From Syntrophomonadaceae bacterium (lineage in GTDB: Bacteria; Bacillota; Dethiobacteria; DTU022): a stretch of DNA of 15,448 bases. A program made the position numbers and the translations under genes. Where the stretch lies: positions 1-15,448 of the forward strand of contig PXBM01000190.1 in assembly GCA_003566935.1 (NCBI GenBank). Direction: 5' to 3'. Position 1 is the stretch's first letter. The number at the start of each line of letters is the position of its first letter. Below are positions 1 to 8,620 of the stretch, one piece after another. The notes under the pieces are model-generated. The model was not told the DNA's origin, did no database searches, and was given only the letters and a program-made list of their open reading frames with translations.

Positions 1-657
1 GTATTGCTGGTTGATATTGCGCATACTGCAGGGCTTGTTGCAGCCGGACTGCATAATAATCCGGTTTTAAATGCTGATATTGTTACAGCTACCACCCATA
101 AAACTTTTCGTGGTCCGCGGGGCGGAATGATTTTTTGTAAAAAGACTTATGCAGCTGCAATAGACAAAGCAGTTTTTCCAGGCTTACAGGGCGGACCTCT
201 AATGCACATAATTGCTGCCAAAGCGGTAGCCTTTAAGGAATCACAGCAGCCGGGCTATATTGATTACCAGAAAGCAGTCCTTGAAAACTCAGCAGCACTG
301 GCTGAAGAACTGGTCGAGCGTGGCTTTGATCTTGTAACGGGTGGAACAAATACTCACCTGGTCCTTGTTGACTTGCGAAATAAAGATATTAGCGGTAAGG
401 AAGCAGAAAAGCTGCTCGAAGAAGTTAATATAACTGTTAACAAGAATGTTATTCCCTACGATCCGCGGGGAGCCAACGATCCCAGTGGCATCAGGCTTGG
501 GTCGCCCACCCTGACTTCAAGGGGCATGAAAGCAAAGCAAATGAAAGAAATAGCAGCGTTGATTGATGTAACAATCAAACATCGTTTCAATAGCAGTCAG
601 CTTGAAAAGGTAAAACGCAGGGTTGCAGATTTGTGCCTGGAGTTCCCTGCATATTAA
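1..657 (+). CDS. glyA: Serine hydroxymethyltransferase, C-terminal part (5' end outside window)
   Basis: PLP enzyme that interconverts serine and glycine while charging tetrahydrofolate with a one-carbon unit; cytosolic. The frame is open from base 1, so the gene is cut by the window edge and about 218 residues are visible. Seen directly: the [13 protein letters not shown] segment, then [11 protein letters not shown]. The lysine of THKT (codon 100-102) is the expected Schiff-base lysine for PLP. Further on come the substrate-region sequence [13 protein letters not shown] and the family-typical ending LCLEFPAY before TAA. The visible half agrees with the family throughout, with no gap or frameshift. 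The stop lies 22 bases before the upp start, so the two are probably co-transcribed, as in many Firmicutes. Confidence 0.97.
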   Translation, partial: VLLVDIAHTAGLVAAGLHNNPVLNADIVTATTHKTFRGPRGGMIFCKKTYAAAIDKAVFPGLQGGPLMHIIAAKAVAFKESQQPGYIDYQKAVLENSAALAEELVERGFDLVTGGTNTHLVLVDLRNKDISGKEAEKLLEEVNITVNKNVIPYDPRGANDPSGIRLGSPTLTSRGMKAKQMKEIAALIDVTIKHRFNSSQLEKVKRRVADLCLEFPAY

Positions 658-679
658 TATTAGATTGGAGTTGGTAGAA

Positions 680-1309
680 ATGGAACAGGTTGTTGTTGTT
701 GATCATCCTTTAGTCCTGCATAAGCTGGCCCAGTGCCGCAGTGTGGAAACAGAAACCTGGCAGTTTCGCGGGCTGGTTGAGGATATAACAGCTCACTTGT
801 TATATGAAGCTGTGCGGGATATTGAAACAAAGGAGATAGACCTGGTCACCCCTGTCGGCCCAGGTAAAGGAAAAGCTATTAGTAAGCCGGAGCCAGTATT
901 TGTAGCGGTTTTAAGGGCCGGCCTTGGAATGATGCCAGGCGCGCTGCGGGTTTTCCCTTATGCCAGGGCAGGGCATATCGGTCTTTACCGGGACCATGAT
1001 ACTCAATTGCCTGTTCAGTATTATAATAATCTGCCTCCAGATATCAATGATGTGGATTGCTTTTTACTGGAGCCTATGCTGGCAACCGGCGGTTCGGCCG
1101 TACATGCTCTGAGGCTGCTGAAGGAAGCAGGTGTTCGTAAAGTTAAGCTGCTCAGCCTGATTGCTGCTCCCGAAGGTATTAAAGCTATTACAGAGAGCCA
1201 TCCCGATGTAAAAATTTACCTTGCTTCTGTTGATGAGAAATTAAACGAAAAAGCTTATATAGTACCCGGGTTGGGTGATGCTGGCGACAGGCTTTTCGGG
1301 ACCGCTTAA
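680..1309 (+). CDS. upp: Uracil phosphoribosyltransferase
   Basis: Pyrimidine salvage enzyme making UMP from uracil and PRPP. The protein is 209 residues, the normal length. The ATG at 680 is preferred over an upstream in-frame ATG at 623 because the protein then starts MEQVVVVDHPL like the family, and GGAG lies just upstream at 667-670; the longer form would overlap glyA by 35 bases. The PRPP-binding loop is EPMLATGGSA (residues 131-140) and the uracil-binding end is YIVPGLGDAGDRLFGT. The loop usually begins with Asp (DPMLATGG); here it is Glu131, a charge-conserving change. The gene sits between glyA and the dCMP deaminase, 22 bases on each side. Confidence 0.96.
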   Translation: MEQVVVVDHPLVLHKLAQCRSVETETWQFRGLVEDITAHLLYEAVRDIETKEIDLVTPVGPGKGKAISKPEPVFVAVLRAGLGMMPGALRVFPYARAGHIGLYRDHDTQLPVQYYNNLPPDINDVDCFLLEPMLATGGSAVHALRLLKEAGVRKVKLLSLIAAPEGIKAITESHPDVKIYLASVDEKLNEKAYIVPGLGDAGDRLFGTA

Positions 1310-1331
1310 AAGAATAGAGGTGTAAGTTTTA

Positions 1332-1775
1332 TTGGACCGGCCTGACTGGAATCAGTATTTCATGGAAATAGCTTCAGTGGTTGCAACCCGTTCAACCTGT
1401 ATGAGACGCCAGGGGGGAGCTTTACTGGTGATGGATAAACGGATTTTATCAACAGGTTATAATGGCACACCTTCCGGGTTAAGCCATTGTCGGGAGGTTG
1501 GCTGTCTGCGGGAACAGTTAAATGTTCCTTCCGGAGAAAGGCACGAGCTGTGCCGTGGTCTGCATGCGGAACAAAACGCCATTATCCAGGCGGCAATCCA
1601 TGGAGTGGCTATTAAGGGATCAATCTTATACTGCACGCACTACCCCTGCGCGGTATGTGCAAAAATGCTTATTAATGCCGGAGTATGTTCTCTCATTCTT
1701 AAAGATAATTATCCTGACAACCTGGCAAAAGAATTTTTCTCTGACGCTGGAATCAAAGTTAATTTTGTAGTATAA
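1332..1775 (+). CDS. comEB: dCMP deaminase, ComEB family
   Basis: Zinc-dependent cytidine/deoxycytidylate deaminase, expected to convert dCMP to dUMP for dTMP synthesis. The 147-residue protein begins at a TTG with GAGGTG about nine bases upstream. Zinc and catalytic residues are visible as HAEQNAI (His78, Glu80) and PCAVC (Cys106, Cys109), in the [17 protein letters not shown] context typical of ComEB/dCMP deaminases. The N-terminal region has the usual [10 protein letters not shown] and [10 protein letters not shown] segments, and extra cysteines lie around residues 53-74 as in relatives with a second metal site. Despite the name, a DNA uptake role is not implied. It closes the glyA-upp block. 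Confidence 0.93.
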   Translation: MDRPDWNQYFMEIASVVATRSTCMRRQGGALLVMDKRILSTGYNGTPSGLSHCREVGCLREQLNVPSGERHELCRGLHAEQNAIIQAAIHGVAIKGSILYCTHYPCAVCAKMLINAGVCSLILKDNYPDNLAKEFFSDAGIKVNFVV

Positions 1776-1872
1776 TATTGCGTGACTGTTATTCGAGATG
1801 TACACAAATTGTCTGATTAGTTGAGCATTATGCTTGGTTGGTGCAAATAGATATAGGTACAGGTGGTGATGG
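1776..1872. other. Short gap before the ATPase operon; no clear promoter
   Basis: This 97-base AT-leaning gap separates the dCMP deaminase from the first ATPase gene. A TATAAT hexamer lies at 1771-1776, overlapping the comEB stop, but no acceptable -35 box sits 16-18 bases upstream. I see no terminator hairpin, so the ATPase genes may be read partly from the glyA promoter upstream of the window, partly from a weak local one. Confidence 0.4.
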
Positions 1873-2202
1873 TTGTTGACAGTAGAGCTGGTCAAAACTA
1901 TTAAGGATGCAGAAAACAAGGCTGATTCTCTGATCCGCGATGCTCAGCAGGAAGCGCGTAAAATGCAGAAAGAAGCAGAAGCCAATGCGGAATCAATCAT
2001 TCAGGATGCTGCTACAAAAGCTGAAGAAAACGCCAAAGAGCTTGTTGAAAAAGCGGAGAAGGAAGCCAGGGCTGAAGCAGAGCCCCTGACAAGAGAAAAG
2101 CGGGAAGAGATTGAACGTTTGAAAGAAGATGCTTCTCGCCGCCTGCCTGAAGCGATTGAAATGCTTAAAGATAAGGTTGTGAAAACCGATGCCGATAATT
2201 GA
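1873..2202 (+). CDS. ntpF: V/A-type ATPase peripheral stalk subunit (G/H type, NtpF/AhaH)
   Basis: Small coiled-coil subunit that pairs with subunit E to form the peripheral stalk holding the A3B3 head against the membrane part. The 109-residue protein is almost entirely a charged, Ala/Glu/Lys-rich heptad-like helix (about residues 8-80), then a region with REKREEIERLKEDASRR. No membrane segment is present. The start is TTG at 1873, placed six bases after AGGTGG (1861-1866); a second TTG at 1876 is possible. It is the first gene of the operon, the place of this subunit in E. hirae ntp and in clostridial operons. Its end overlaps the ntpI start by 14 bases. Identity rests on composition, length and position. 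Confidence 0.88.
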   Translation: MLTVELVKTIKDAENKADSLIRDAQQEARKMQKEAEANAESIIQDAATKAEENAKELVEKAEKEARAEAEPLTREKREEIERLKEDASRRLPEAIEMLKDKVVKTDADN

Positions 2203-4144
2203 GATGAAGAAAGTTTTTCTTCTGGGGCACCGGCAGGAAAGGGAGAATATCTTTAATGTACTGCATGATCTTGGCAGCCTGGAGATGCTGGACATAAAAA
2301 GCAGTGAAGCCTGGGATGATTTTGAAGCCCTGGTTGAACCTGAGCATGCCGGCGAAGCTTTATCAGAAACAGAAGCTGCCCTGAGTGAGCTGCGCTACTG
2401 CCTTGATTTTTTGCAGAGATACTATCCAGTCAAAAAAAGCTTTGTCGAGCAGTTTACCGGAGGCAAGCTTGATTTGAGTGAAAGCGACTTCAAAGATTAT
2501 ATTGCCCGGCTAGATCAGGTCCGGGAAGTGTATGATTCATGCCACGGTGCAGAAGAAAAAATGGCGCGTATCCGCAATGAAGAAACCCAGACAAAAAATT
2601 TAATCGAAGAGCTTGAGCCCTGGTCGGATCTTTCAGTCCCCCTGGAAGAATTAGGCCGAGGCAGCTTTACAATTATGGGCCTTTATACTGTGCCCGTTGA
2701 TAACCTGGGGTCACTGCAGGCCTCTCTTACAGAAAAAGCTCCAAACCATTACTTTGACCAGATATCTTCTGGTACTGATTACGTATATTTCTTTTTTGCC
2801 GGACTGACCGAGGAAGAGCAGGACAGGCAGGAGATTTTTAAGGAAAACACCGTATCAGCGGTTTCATTTTCCGACATGACCGGTACTGCCTCCGAAAATA
2901 TTGAAAGGCAATATAAAAAAGCCGAAGAACTGAAATCAGAGAGAGAAACAGTGCTTAAAGAAATTGAGGCACTGCTAGAACATCGGCCAATGTTAATGGC
3001 CTGTTATGATTACATTTCTAATGAAGTGCAAAAACATGAGGCTGTAACCTACCTGGCCCGCACAGAAAACAGTTTTCTTTTGGAAGGCTGGATTCCTGCT
3101 CCTGGTTTGTCAGATATCGAGCAGGCCGTCGAGGAGAAGACTGAAACAGCTGTTTTAACATCAAGAGATCCTGAACCCGGTGAGAATGTACCGGTTCTTT
3201 TGCACAACCAGGGTCCCGTGGAAGCATATGAAGTAGTAACAAAGCTTTACAGCACTCCCAAGCGCAGTGAAATCGATCCCACACCATACATGGCCCCGTT
3301 TTTCTTTGTATTTTTTGGTATTTGTCTTTCCGATGCCGGTTACGGTATTATTCTTTCCCTGATGGCAATTTATGTTTCCCGTAAGTTAAAACTTGAAGGT
3401 ATGGGTAAGCAGCTGATCTACTTGCTGTTTCTTGGCGGTATATCAGCGTTTATTTTTGGTATCCTTTTCGGCGGCTATTTTGGCGACCTGATCAAACTGC
3501 CGCCACTCTGGTTTAACCCACTTGATGAACCGATGCGCATGCTTTTCTACTGCTTTGGTATCGGTTTGTTCCATGTTTATTTCGGTATGGCGGTGCAGGC
3601 TTACAGGAATATAAAAGCGGGGCAGCCCATGAGCGCTGTATACGACCAGGGTTTCTGGTTTATATTTCTGAACGGCCTGATTATGATGATGGCCCTTCCG
3701 GAACTGGCTTCTGTGGGGCAGTGGCTGGCGGTTGCCGGAGGCGCAGGCCTGGTCCTTTCGCAGGGTAGGCATCAAAGCGGGATTGTCATGAAATTTATGA
3801 GTGGTCTGCTTAGCTTATATAATATAACCGGTTACCTGAGCGATGTGCTTTCATACTCTCGTTTGCTGGCCCTGGGCCTAGCCAGTATCGTTATTGCAAC
3901 AGCTATTAACGCAATGAGTGAGATGGTTGGCGGAACCATTATCGGGTCAGTAATTATGGTCCTGGTCCTGCTGGGTGGACATGCTTTTAATATTATCATC
4001 AGCACCCTTAGTTCTTATGTGCATACCAGCCGTTTACAGTACATTGAGTTTTTCAGCAAGTTTTTTGAAGGCGGAGGCAAGGCATTTAAACCCTTCCGGG
4101 CTCAAACCAGTTATGTTGATATAACTAAATCTGAGAGCAATTAA
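2189..4144 (+). CDS. ntpI: V/A-type ATPase membrane subunit I (subunit a)
   Basis: Stator subunit that supplies the ion half-channels and the arginine facing the rotor ring. It has 651 residues: a cytoplasmic N-terminal domain to about residue 365, including a coiled-coil stretch, then a membrane domain from PYMAPFFFVFF (from about residue 367) with some seven or eight hydrophobic segments. The signature LSDVLSYSRLLALGLA holds Arg558, and HTSRLQYIEFF holds Arg615. These correspond by motif to the two essential arginines of a-type subunits. The ending FFEGGGKAFKPF is typical. The start at 2189 gives MPIIEMKKVFLLG, matching homologues; a later ATG at 2204 is possible but would lose conserved residues. 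It overlaps ntpF by 14 bases. An unusually long 233-bp gap follows it. Confidence 0.96.
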   Translation: MPIIEMKKVFLLGHRQERENIFNVLHDLGSLEMLDIKSSEAWDDFEALVEPEHAGEALSETEAALSELRYCLDFLQRYYPVKKSFVEQFTGGKLDLSESDFKDYIARLDQVREVYDSCHGAEEKMARIRNEETQTKNLIEELEPWSDLSVPLEELGRGSFTIMGLYTVPVDNLGSLQASLTEKAPNHYFDQISSGTDYVYFFFAGLTEEEQDRQEIFKENTVSAVSFSDMTGTASENIERQYKKAEELKSERETVLKEIEALLEHRPMLMACYDYISNEVQKHEAVTYLARTENSFLLEGWIPAPGLSDIEQAVEEKTETAVLTSRDPEPGENVPVLLHNQGPVEAYEVVTKLYSTPKRSEIDPTPYMAPFFFVFFGICLSDAGYGIILSLMAIYVSRKLKLEGMGKQLIYLLFLGGISAFIFGILFGGYFGDLIKLPPLWFNPLDEPMRMLFYCFGIGLFHVYFGMAVQAYRNIKAGQPMSAVYDQGFWFIFLNGLIMMMALPELASVGQWLAVAGGAGLVLSQGRHQSGIVMKFMSGLLSLYNITGYLSDVLSYSRLLALGLASIVIATAINAMSEMVGGTIIGSVIMVLVLLGGHAFNIIISTLSSYVHTSRLQYIEFFSKFFEGGGKAFKPFRAQTSYVDITKSESN

Positions 4145-4848
<704 letters not shown>

Positions 4849-4862
4849 AAGGAGTGAGTAGT

Positions 4863-5465
4863 GTGAAAGAGGGAGCAGAAAGGATTGTCCGGCGAATCAT
4901 GGATGATGCAGAAACACAGGCTGAATCCATAAGAAAAGAAGCTGCCGAAAAGGCCGAAGCTGTTAAGGCGGAAGCCAGAAAAAAGGCAGAGCGCAGAGAA
5001 GAGCATATTATAGAGCAGTCTAAAAAAGAAGCTGAAGAGCAAAAAAGGCTTATTATTGGTGTTGCTCAGCTTGAAGCACGAAAAGAAATGCTGGCAGCCA
5101 AGCAGGAATTAATCAGTGAGGCTTTTGATAAAACCCTTGAAGAACTGGTTACCCTGGATGATGAAAAGTATCTTTCTATTATTAAAAAGTTGCTGCTCAA
5201 CCTTGCTGAAAAAGGAACTGAAAGTGTTTACTGTTCTGCCGCAGATTTAAAGCGTATACCAGATAGTTTTTGGCAGGAAGTAAACCAGGAGCTTGCCGGG
5301 CAGGGCAAAAAAGGTGAATTGACACCTTCCCCGGAGCCTCGGGAAATAAAAGGCGGGTTTGTGCTCCAGGCCGACGGAATGGAAATAAATTGTTCTTTTG
5401 AAGCATTGCTGGCGATGAAAAGAGATGAACTGGAACCTGAAGTAGCAGCAGTGCTCTTCAAATAA
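4863..5465 (+). CDS. ntpE: V/A-type ATPase peripheral stalk subunit E
   Basis: Stalk subunit linking the catalytic head to the membrane stator. It has a long charged N-terminal helix (about residues 1-85, rich in Ala, Glu, Lys) that pairs with NtpF, and a mixed C-terminal domain containing GGFVLQADGMEINCSFEALL, the typical E-subunit ending that contacts subunit B. The start is GTG at 4863, giving 200 residues. An in-frame GTG at 4854 is rejected because it lies on the ribosome binding site AAAAGGAG (4847-4854), which is about eight bases from 4863. It begins 14 bases after the ntpK stop. Confidence 0.94.
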   Translation: MKEGAERIVRRIMDDAETQAESIRKEAAEKAEAVKAEARKKAERREEHIIEQSKKEAEEQKRLIIGVAQLEARKEMLAAKQELISEAFDKTLEELVTLDDEKYLSIIKKLLLNLAEKGTESVYCSAADLKRIPDSFWQEVNQELAGQGKKGELTPSPEPREIKGGFVLQADGMEINCSFEALLAMKRDELEPEVAAVLFK

Positions 5466-5473
5466 TCGGAAGG

Positions 5474-5494
5474 CTTTCCTCCAGGAAAGGAGAG
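5474..5494 (+). promoter_or_regulatory. Hairpin overlapping the ntpC ribosome binding site
   Basis: CTTTCC (5474-5479) and GGAAAG (5484-5489) form a perfect six-base stem with loop TCCA. The downstream arm includes the first bases of the Shine-Dalgarno AAAGGAG that serves ntpC (ATG at 5505). The folded RNA would partly hide the site. The GGAG to ATG distance, about 12 bases, is also longer than at neighbouring genes. A translation-limiting role is inference; the stem is short. Confidence 0.4.
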
Positions 5495-5504
5495 CAAATA
5501 GTAG

Positions 5505-6419
5505 ATGTCCATTGATGATACAATTTATGCTTATGCTGTAGGGCGCATCCGTGCCCTGGAAACGCGCCTTGTTGATCGGGCTCGTTTAGAACGTATGATT
5601 GATGCCTCTTCTGCTGAAGAAGCATTAAAAGTTCTTGCCGAATCTGACTACGCTAATGCAATAGCCGAATTAACCGATGTCCACGATTTTGAATCTATTT
5701 TAGCGGCAGAGCTGAAAAATACTTTTGATTTAATCTTTGATATTTCACCAAGGCCGGAGTTAATTTCAATCATGGCCTTACGTTATGATGTCCATAACCT
5801 GAAAGTGCTCTTTAAGGCAAAATATTTAGGTGTTAAAAGTGACCTGCTTATGCTGGTTGGATCACTAGACCTGGACAAAATGGAGTATGCGGTATCAGAA
5901 GACGATTACCTTGATCTACCACCGATGCTGCGTCAGGCTGCTGAAGGTATTAGTGAAGATTTTCTGCTTAATCGCGACCCCCAGGTCATCGACCTGTACT
6001 TAGATCGAGTTCTTTATGATCAGCTGGTTACTTCAGCGAGGGAAAACGGATCCAAATTTCTTGAAGGATTGTTTGTCAGGCAGATAGATTTAACTAATCT
6101 GAGATCACTGGTCCGGGTAAAAAGAATGGGCCTGGACCGGGAGCTTTTAACGAAAATTTTTCTACCCCACGGCTCAATTCAGCTTGACCGTCTGACTGCC
6201 ATGCTGGATGAGCCCCTGGAATCCCTTATTACTATGCTATCCATGAGCGACTACGCAGATTTGGCTGCAGAGGGAGTCAGGGATTGGATTGACAAAGGAA
6301 CGGCATCCCGCCTGGAAAAGCTATCTGATGACTATATTACAGCCTACTTGAAACCCAGCAAATGGACTCCATTTGGGCTGGAGCCGCTGATTGGCTATCT
6401 CTGGGCAAAAGAGATTTAG
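5505..6419 (+). CDS. ntpC: V/A-type ATPase subunit C (d-type), cut short by in-frame TAG
   Basis: Subunit C (E. hirae NtpC, related to eukaryotic V0 subunit d) sits between the central shaft and the membrane rotor ring. The start MSIDDTIYAYAVGRIRALE is family-typical. As read, the protein has 304 residues and stops at TAG (6417-6419) right after GYLWAKEI. The same frame continues with IKNIRLVLVGKINKLPAEAI and on to DVYI, then TAA at 6507-6509. That is the expected conserved C-terminus and would restore about 334 residues, the usual family size. Relatives have an acidic residue near the interrupted place, so GAG to TAG by one base is the simplest history. The upstream part shows no other damage. 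Options are nonsense mutation, sequence error, or readthrough of TAG. Function as a subunit C gene is certain; integrity of the product is not. Confidence 0.93.
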   Translation: MSIDDTIYAYAVGRIRALETRLVDRARLERMIDASSAEEALKVLAESDYANAIAELTDVHDFESILAAELKNTFDLIFDISPRPELISIMALRYDVHNLKVLFKAKYLGVKSDLLMLVGSLDLDKMEYAVSEDDYLDLPPMLRQAAEGISEDFLLNRDPQVIDLYLDRVLYDQLVTSARENGSKFLEGLFVRQIDLTNLRSLVRVKRMGLDRELLTKIFLPHGSIQLDRLTAMLDEPLESLITMLSMSDYADLAAEGVRDWIDKGTASRLEKLSDDYITAYLKPSKWTPFGLEPLIGYLWAKEI

Positions 6420-6509
6420 ATAAAAAATATACGCTTAGTCTTGGTTGGTAAAATTAACAAACTGCCTGCTGAGGCGATCAGGGAGCGAATTCGCGATGTC
6501 TACATATAA
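6420..6509 (+). other. Continuation of ntpC reading frame after the in-frame TAG
   Basis: In the ntpC frame, 29 sense codons follow the amber codon and end with TAA at 6507-6509. They encode IKNIRLVLVGKINK, then [15 protein letters not shown], which reads as the subunit C terminal helix region. No start codon with a suitable ribosome binding site would let it be made alone. It contains the ntpG ribosome binding site, and its last 14 bases overlap the ntpG start (6496), the same overlap length as ntpF/ntpI. This argues that the ancestral ntpC ended at 6509. Confidence 0.85.
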
Positions 6510-6825
6510 GATAGCTGTTATTGGAGATAAAGACTCAATCCTTGGTTTTAAGACCATAGGTGTTGATACTTTTTCCGTGACAAGCAGTGAAGCTGCCCTT
6601 AAAGCTTTGAAGCAGCTGGTATCAGATAACTACGGGGTGATCTTTATAACTGAAGAGCTGGCCCGGGAGCTGGAAGATATTATAGCAGATTTGCAAAAAC
6701 GTTATCTTCCTGCAGTGGTTTTAATCCCGAACAGCAAAGGCACCCTTGGTATTGGGATAGAGCAAATCAAAAAGAATGTTGAAAAAGCGATCGGCGCAGA
6801 TATTCTTTTTAGGAAAGAAGGTTGA
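6496..6825 (+). CDS. ntpG: V/A-type ATPase subunit F (E. hirae NtpG)
   Basis: Small central-shaft subunit bound to subunit D, thought to tune rotation. It has 109 residues with a Rossmann-like alternation, starting [19 protein letters not shown] and passing through [18 protein letters not shown] and a proline-containing [11 protein letters not shown] segment near the C-terminal helix, all characteristic of this subunit. The ATG at 6496 is chosen because AGGGAG lies about ten bases upstream (6480-6485) and homologues start YKIAVIGD. An upstream in-frame TTG at 6445 would add 17 residues that are really ntpC coding sequence in another frame. The stop is four bases before the ntpA start. Confidence 0.94.
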   Translation: MSTYKIAVIGDKDSILGFKTIGVDTFSVTSSEAALKALKQLVSDNYGVIFITEELARELEDIIADLQKRYLPAVVLIPNSKGTLGIGIEQIKKNVEKAIGADILFRKEG

Positions 6826-6829
6826 TAAC

Positions 6830-8620
6830 TTGGATGTTGGCGTTGGCAGGATTACTAAAGTTTCCGGCCCCCTTGTTGTAGCGGATAATATGGATGACGC
6901 CCGGATGTATGATATGGTCCGGGTTAGCGATGCCCGCCTGTTAGGAGAAATTATTGAACTGCACGGTGATCGGGCATCAATACAGGTTTACGAGGAGACA
7001 GGAGGTCTGGGTCCGGGTGAACCGGTGTACACAACCGGAGATCCACTTAGTGTTGAGCTGGGTCCCGGTTTGATTGAAGCAATTTTTGACGGTGTTCAGC
7101 GTCCGCTGGACTCAATCAGGGAACAAGTTGGTGATTATATCACCCGTGGCGTAGAAGTTCCACCGCTCGATCTTGAAAAGAAATGGGACTTTGTTCCTAA
7201 AGTAGAAGAAGGGCACCAGGTTGAACCGGGCGATATTATCGGGACTGTACAGGAAACGACCCTGGTGGAGCACCGGATCATGATTCCGCCTGATTGTGCT
7301 GCCGGTAAAATTAAAGAAATTAAAAGCGGAGAGCATACAATTGAAGATGTAATAGCCCGTGTTGAAACTGAGAGCGGCACTGTTGATGTGAAAATGAAAC
7401 AGCGCTGGCCGATTCGTAGAGGACGGCCATATAAGGAGAAGATGGGCCCACACCTTCCAATGATTACAGGGCAGCGGATTATCGACACTTTCTTCCCCGT
7501 TGCAAAAGGTGGAACAGCTTGCATTCCCGGACCGTTCGGCAGCGGTAAAACAGTAACCCAGCACCAGCTGGCCAAGTGGGCTGATGCTGAAATAGTTGTA
7601 TATATTGGCTGCGGAGAACGTGGTAATGAAATGACTGACGTTCTTTTGGAATTCCCCGAGCTGAAGGATCCTAAATCGGGTGAGCCCTTAATGAAACGTA
7701 CGGTTCTCATCGCCAATACTTCAAACATGCCGGTTGCAGCACGGGAAGCATCTATTTATACCGGTATCACTATAGCTGAATATTTCCGAGACATGGGCTA
7801 CAGTGTTGCCCTGATGGCGGATTCAACCTCACGCTGGGCGGAAGCACTGCGTGAAATGTCCGGAAGGTTGGAAGAAATGCCCGGTGAAGAAGGATATCCG
7901 GCTTACCTGGGTTCCCGTCTGGCTGACTTTTATGAGCGCTCCGGCAGAACAGTCTGTCTGAGCAGCGACGAAAGAGAAGGCGCCCTTACTGTAGTTGGCG
8001 CAGTATCTCCCCCGGGTGGTGACCTTTCAGAGCCGGTTTCCCAGGCGACCCTGCGTATCGTTAAGGTCTTCTGGGGCCTGGATGCTTCGTTGGCCTATCG
8101 CCGCCACTTCCCGGCGATTAACTGGCTGCTCAGTTATTCGCTTTACCTTGACAATGTTGCTTCTTATTTTCGTGACACTGTCGGGGAGCAGTGGAATGAT
8201 ATGCGGCGTGAAGCGATGCGTCTCCTCCAGGAAGAATCGGAACTGGAAGAGATCGTCCGGCTGGTCGGGGTTGATGCCCTGTCAGCCAGGGAAAGGTTAA
8301 CCCTTGAAACCGCCAAGTCACTGCGGGAGGATTTTCTGCACCAGAATGCAATGCACGATGTGGATACTTACAGCTCCCTGAAAAAGCAGTTTACCATGAT
8401 CGACCTGATCTTAACTTTCCATCATCAGGCGCTGGCCTTAATTGAAAAAGAGGAAATTGATCTTGACCTTGAAAAGCTGTTTTCGCTCCCGGTACGGGAA
8501 AGGGTTGCGCGGGCCCGTTATGTGCCCGAGGATGAGCTTAAGGAACTTGACGGCATCAAAACCGAAATTAAAGAGCAGATTTCCTCATTAACCGGTGAAG
8601 GAGGAGATGAGGATGCTTAA
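6830..8620 (+). CDS. ntpA: V/A-type ATPase catalytic subunit A
   Basis: Catalytic nucleotide-binding subunit of the A3B3 head, hydrolysing or making ATP. It has 596 residues, the family norm. The start is TTG at 6830, eight bases after AGAAGG (6816-6821); the protein then begins [20 protein letters not shown], like homologues. The ATG at 6834 is out of frame. Domains: N-terminal beta-barrel; the roughly 90-residue non-homologous region special to A subunits (about 110-200); Walker A GPFGSGKT at 234-241 with Lys240; catalytic Glu263 in GCGERGNEM; Walker B region near [17 protein letters not shown]; and a helical C-terminal domain. No key residue is missing. The end overlaps ntpB by eight bases. 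Confidence 0.98.
   Translation: MDVGVGRITKVSGPLVVADNMDDARMYDMVRVSDARLLGEIIELHGDRASIQVYEETGGLGPGEPVYTTGDPLSVELGPGLIEAIFDGVQRPLDSIREQVGDYITRGVEVPPLDLEKKWDFVPKVEEGHQVEPGDIIGTVQETTLVEHRIMIPPDCAAGKIKEIKSGEHTIEDVIARVETESGTVDVKMKQRWPIRRGRPYKEKMGPHLPMITGQRIIDTFFPVAKGGTACIPGPFGSGKTVTQHQLAKWADAEIVVYIGCGERGNEMTDVLLEFPELKDPKSGEPLMKRTVLIANTSNMPVAAREASIYTGITIAEYFRDMGYSVALMADSTSRWAEALREMSGRLEEMPGEEGYPAYLGSRLADFYERSGRTVCLSSDEREGALTVVGAVSPPGGDLSEPVSQATLRIVKVFWGLDASLAYRRHFPAINWLLSYSLYLDNVASYFRDTVGEQWNDMRREAMRLLQEESELEEIVRLVGVDALSARERLTLETAKSLREDFLHQNAMHDVDTYSSLKKQFTMIDLILTFHHQALALIEKEEIDLDLEKLFSLPVRERVARARYVPEDELKELDGIKTEIKEQISSLTGEGGDEDA

Noticed and set aside
1771..1776. TATAAT as the promoter of the ATPase operon
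   Set aside because: No plausible -35 element 16-18 bases upstream and no TG extension; it overlaps the comEB stop.
4854..4862. GTG at 4854 as the ntpE start
   Set aside because: It lies on the Shine-Dalgarno sequence AAAAGGAG itself; GTG 4863 has correct spacing.
6445..6495. N-terminal extension of ntpG from a TTG at 6445
   Set aside because: Homologues begin at YKIAVIGD, the ribosome binding site fits ATG 6496, and these bases are better explained as ntpC coding sequence after the TAG in another frame.
7135..7728. Long open frame on the minus strand inside ntpA (197 codons)
   Set aside because: It is antisense to the highly conserved catalytic subunit, has no ribosome binding site of note, and its composition is that of a shadow frame.
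8595..8612. GTG 8595 or ATG 8607 as the ntpB start
   Set aside because: GGAGG at 8600-8604 is correctly spaced only for ATG 8613, which also gives the family-typical MLKEY beginning.
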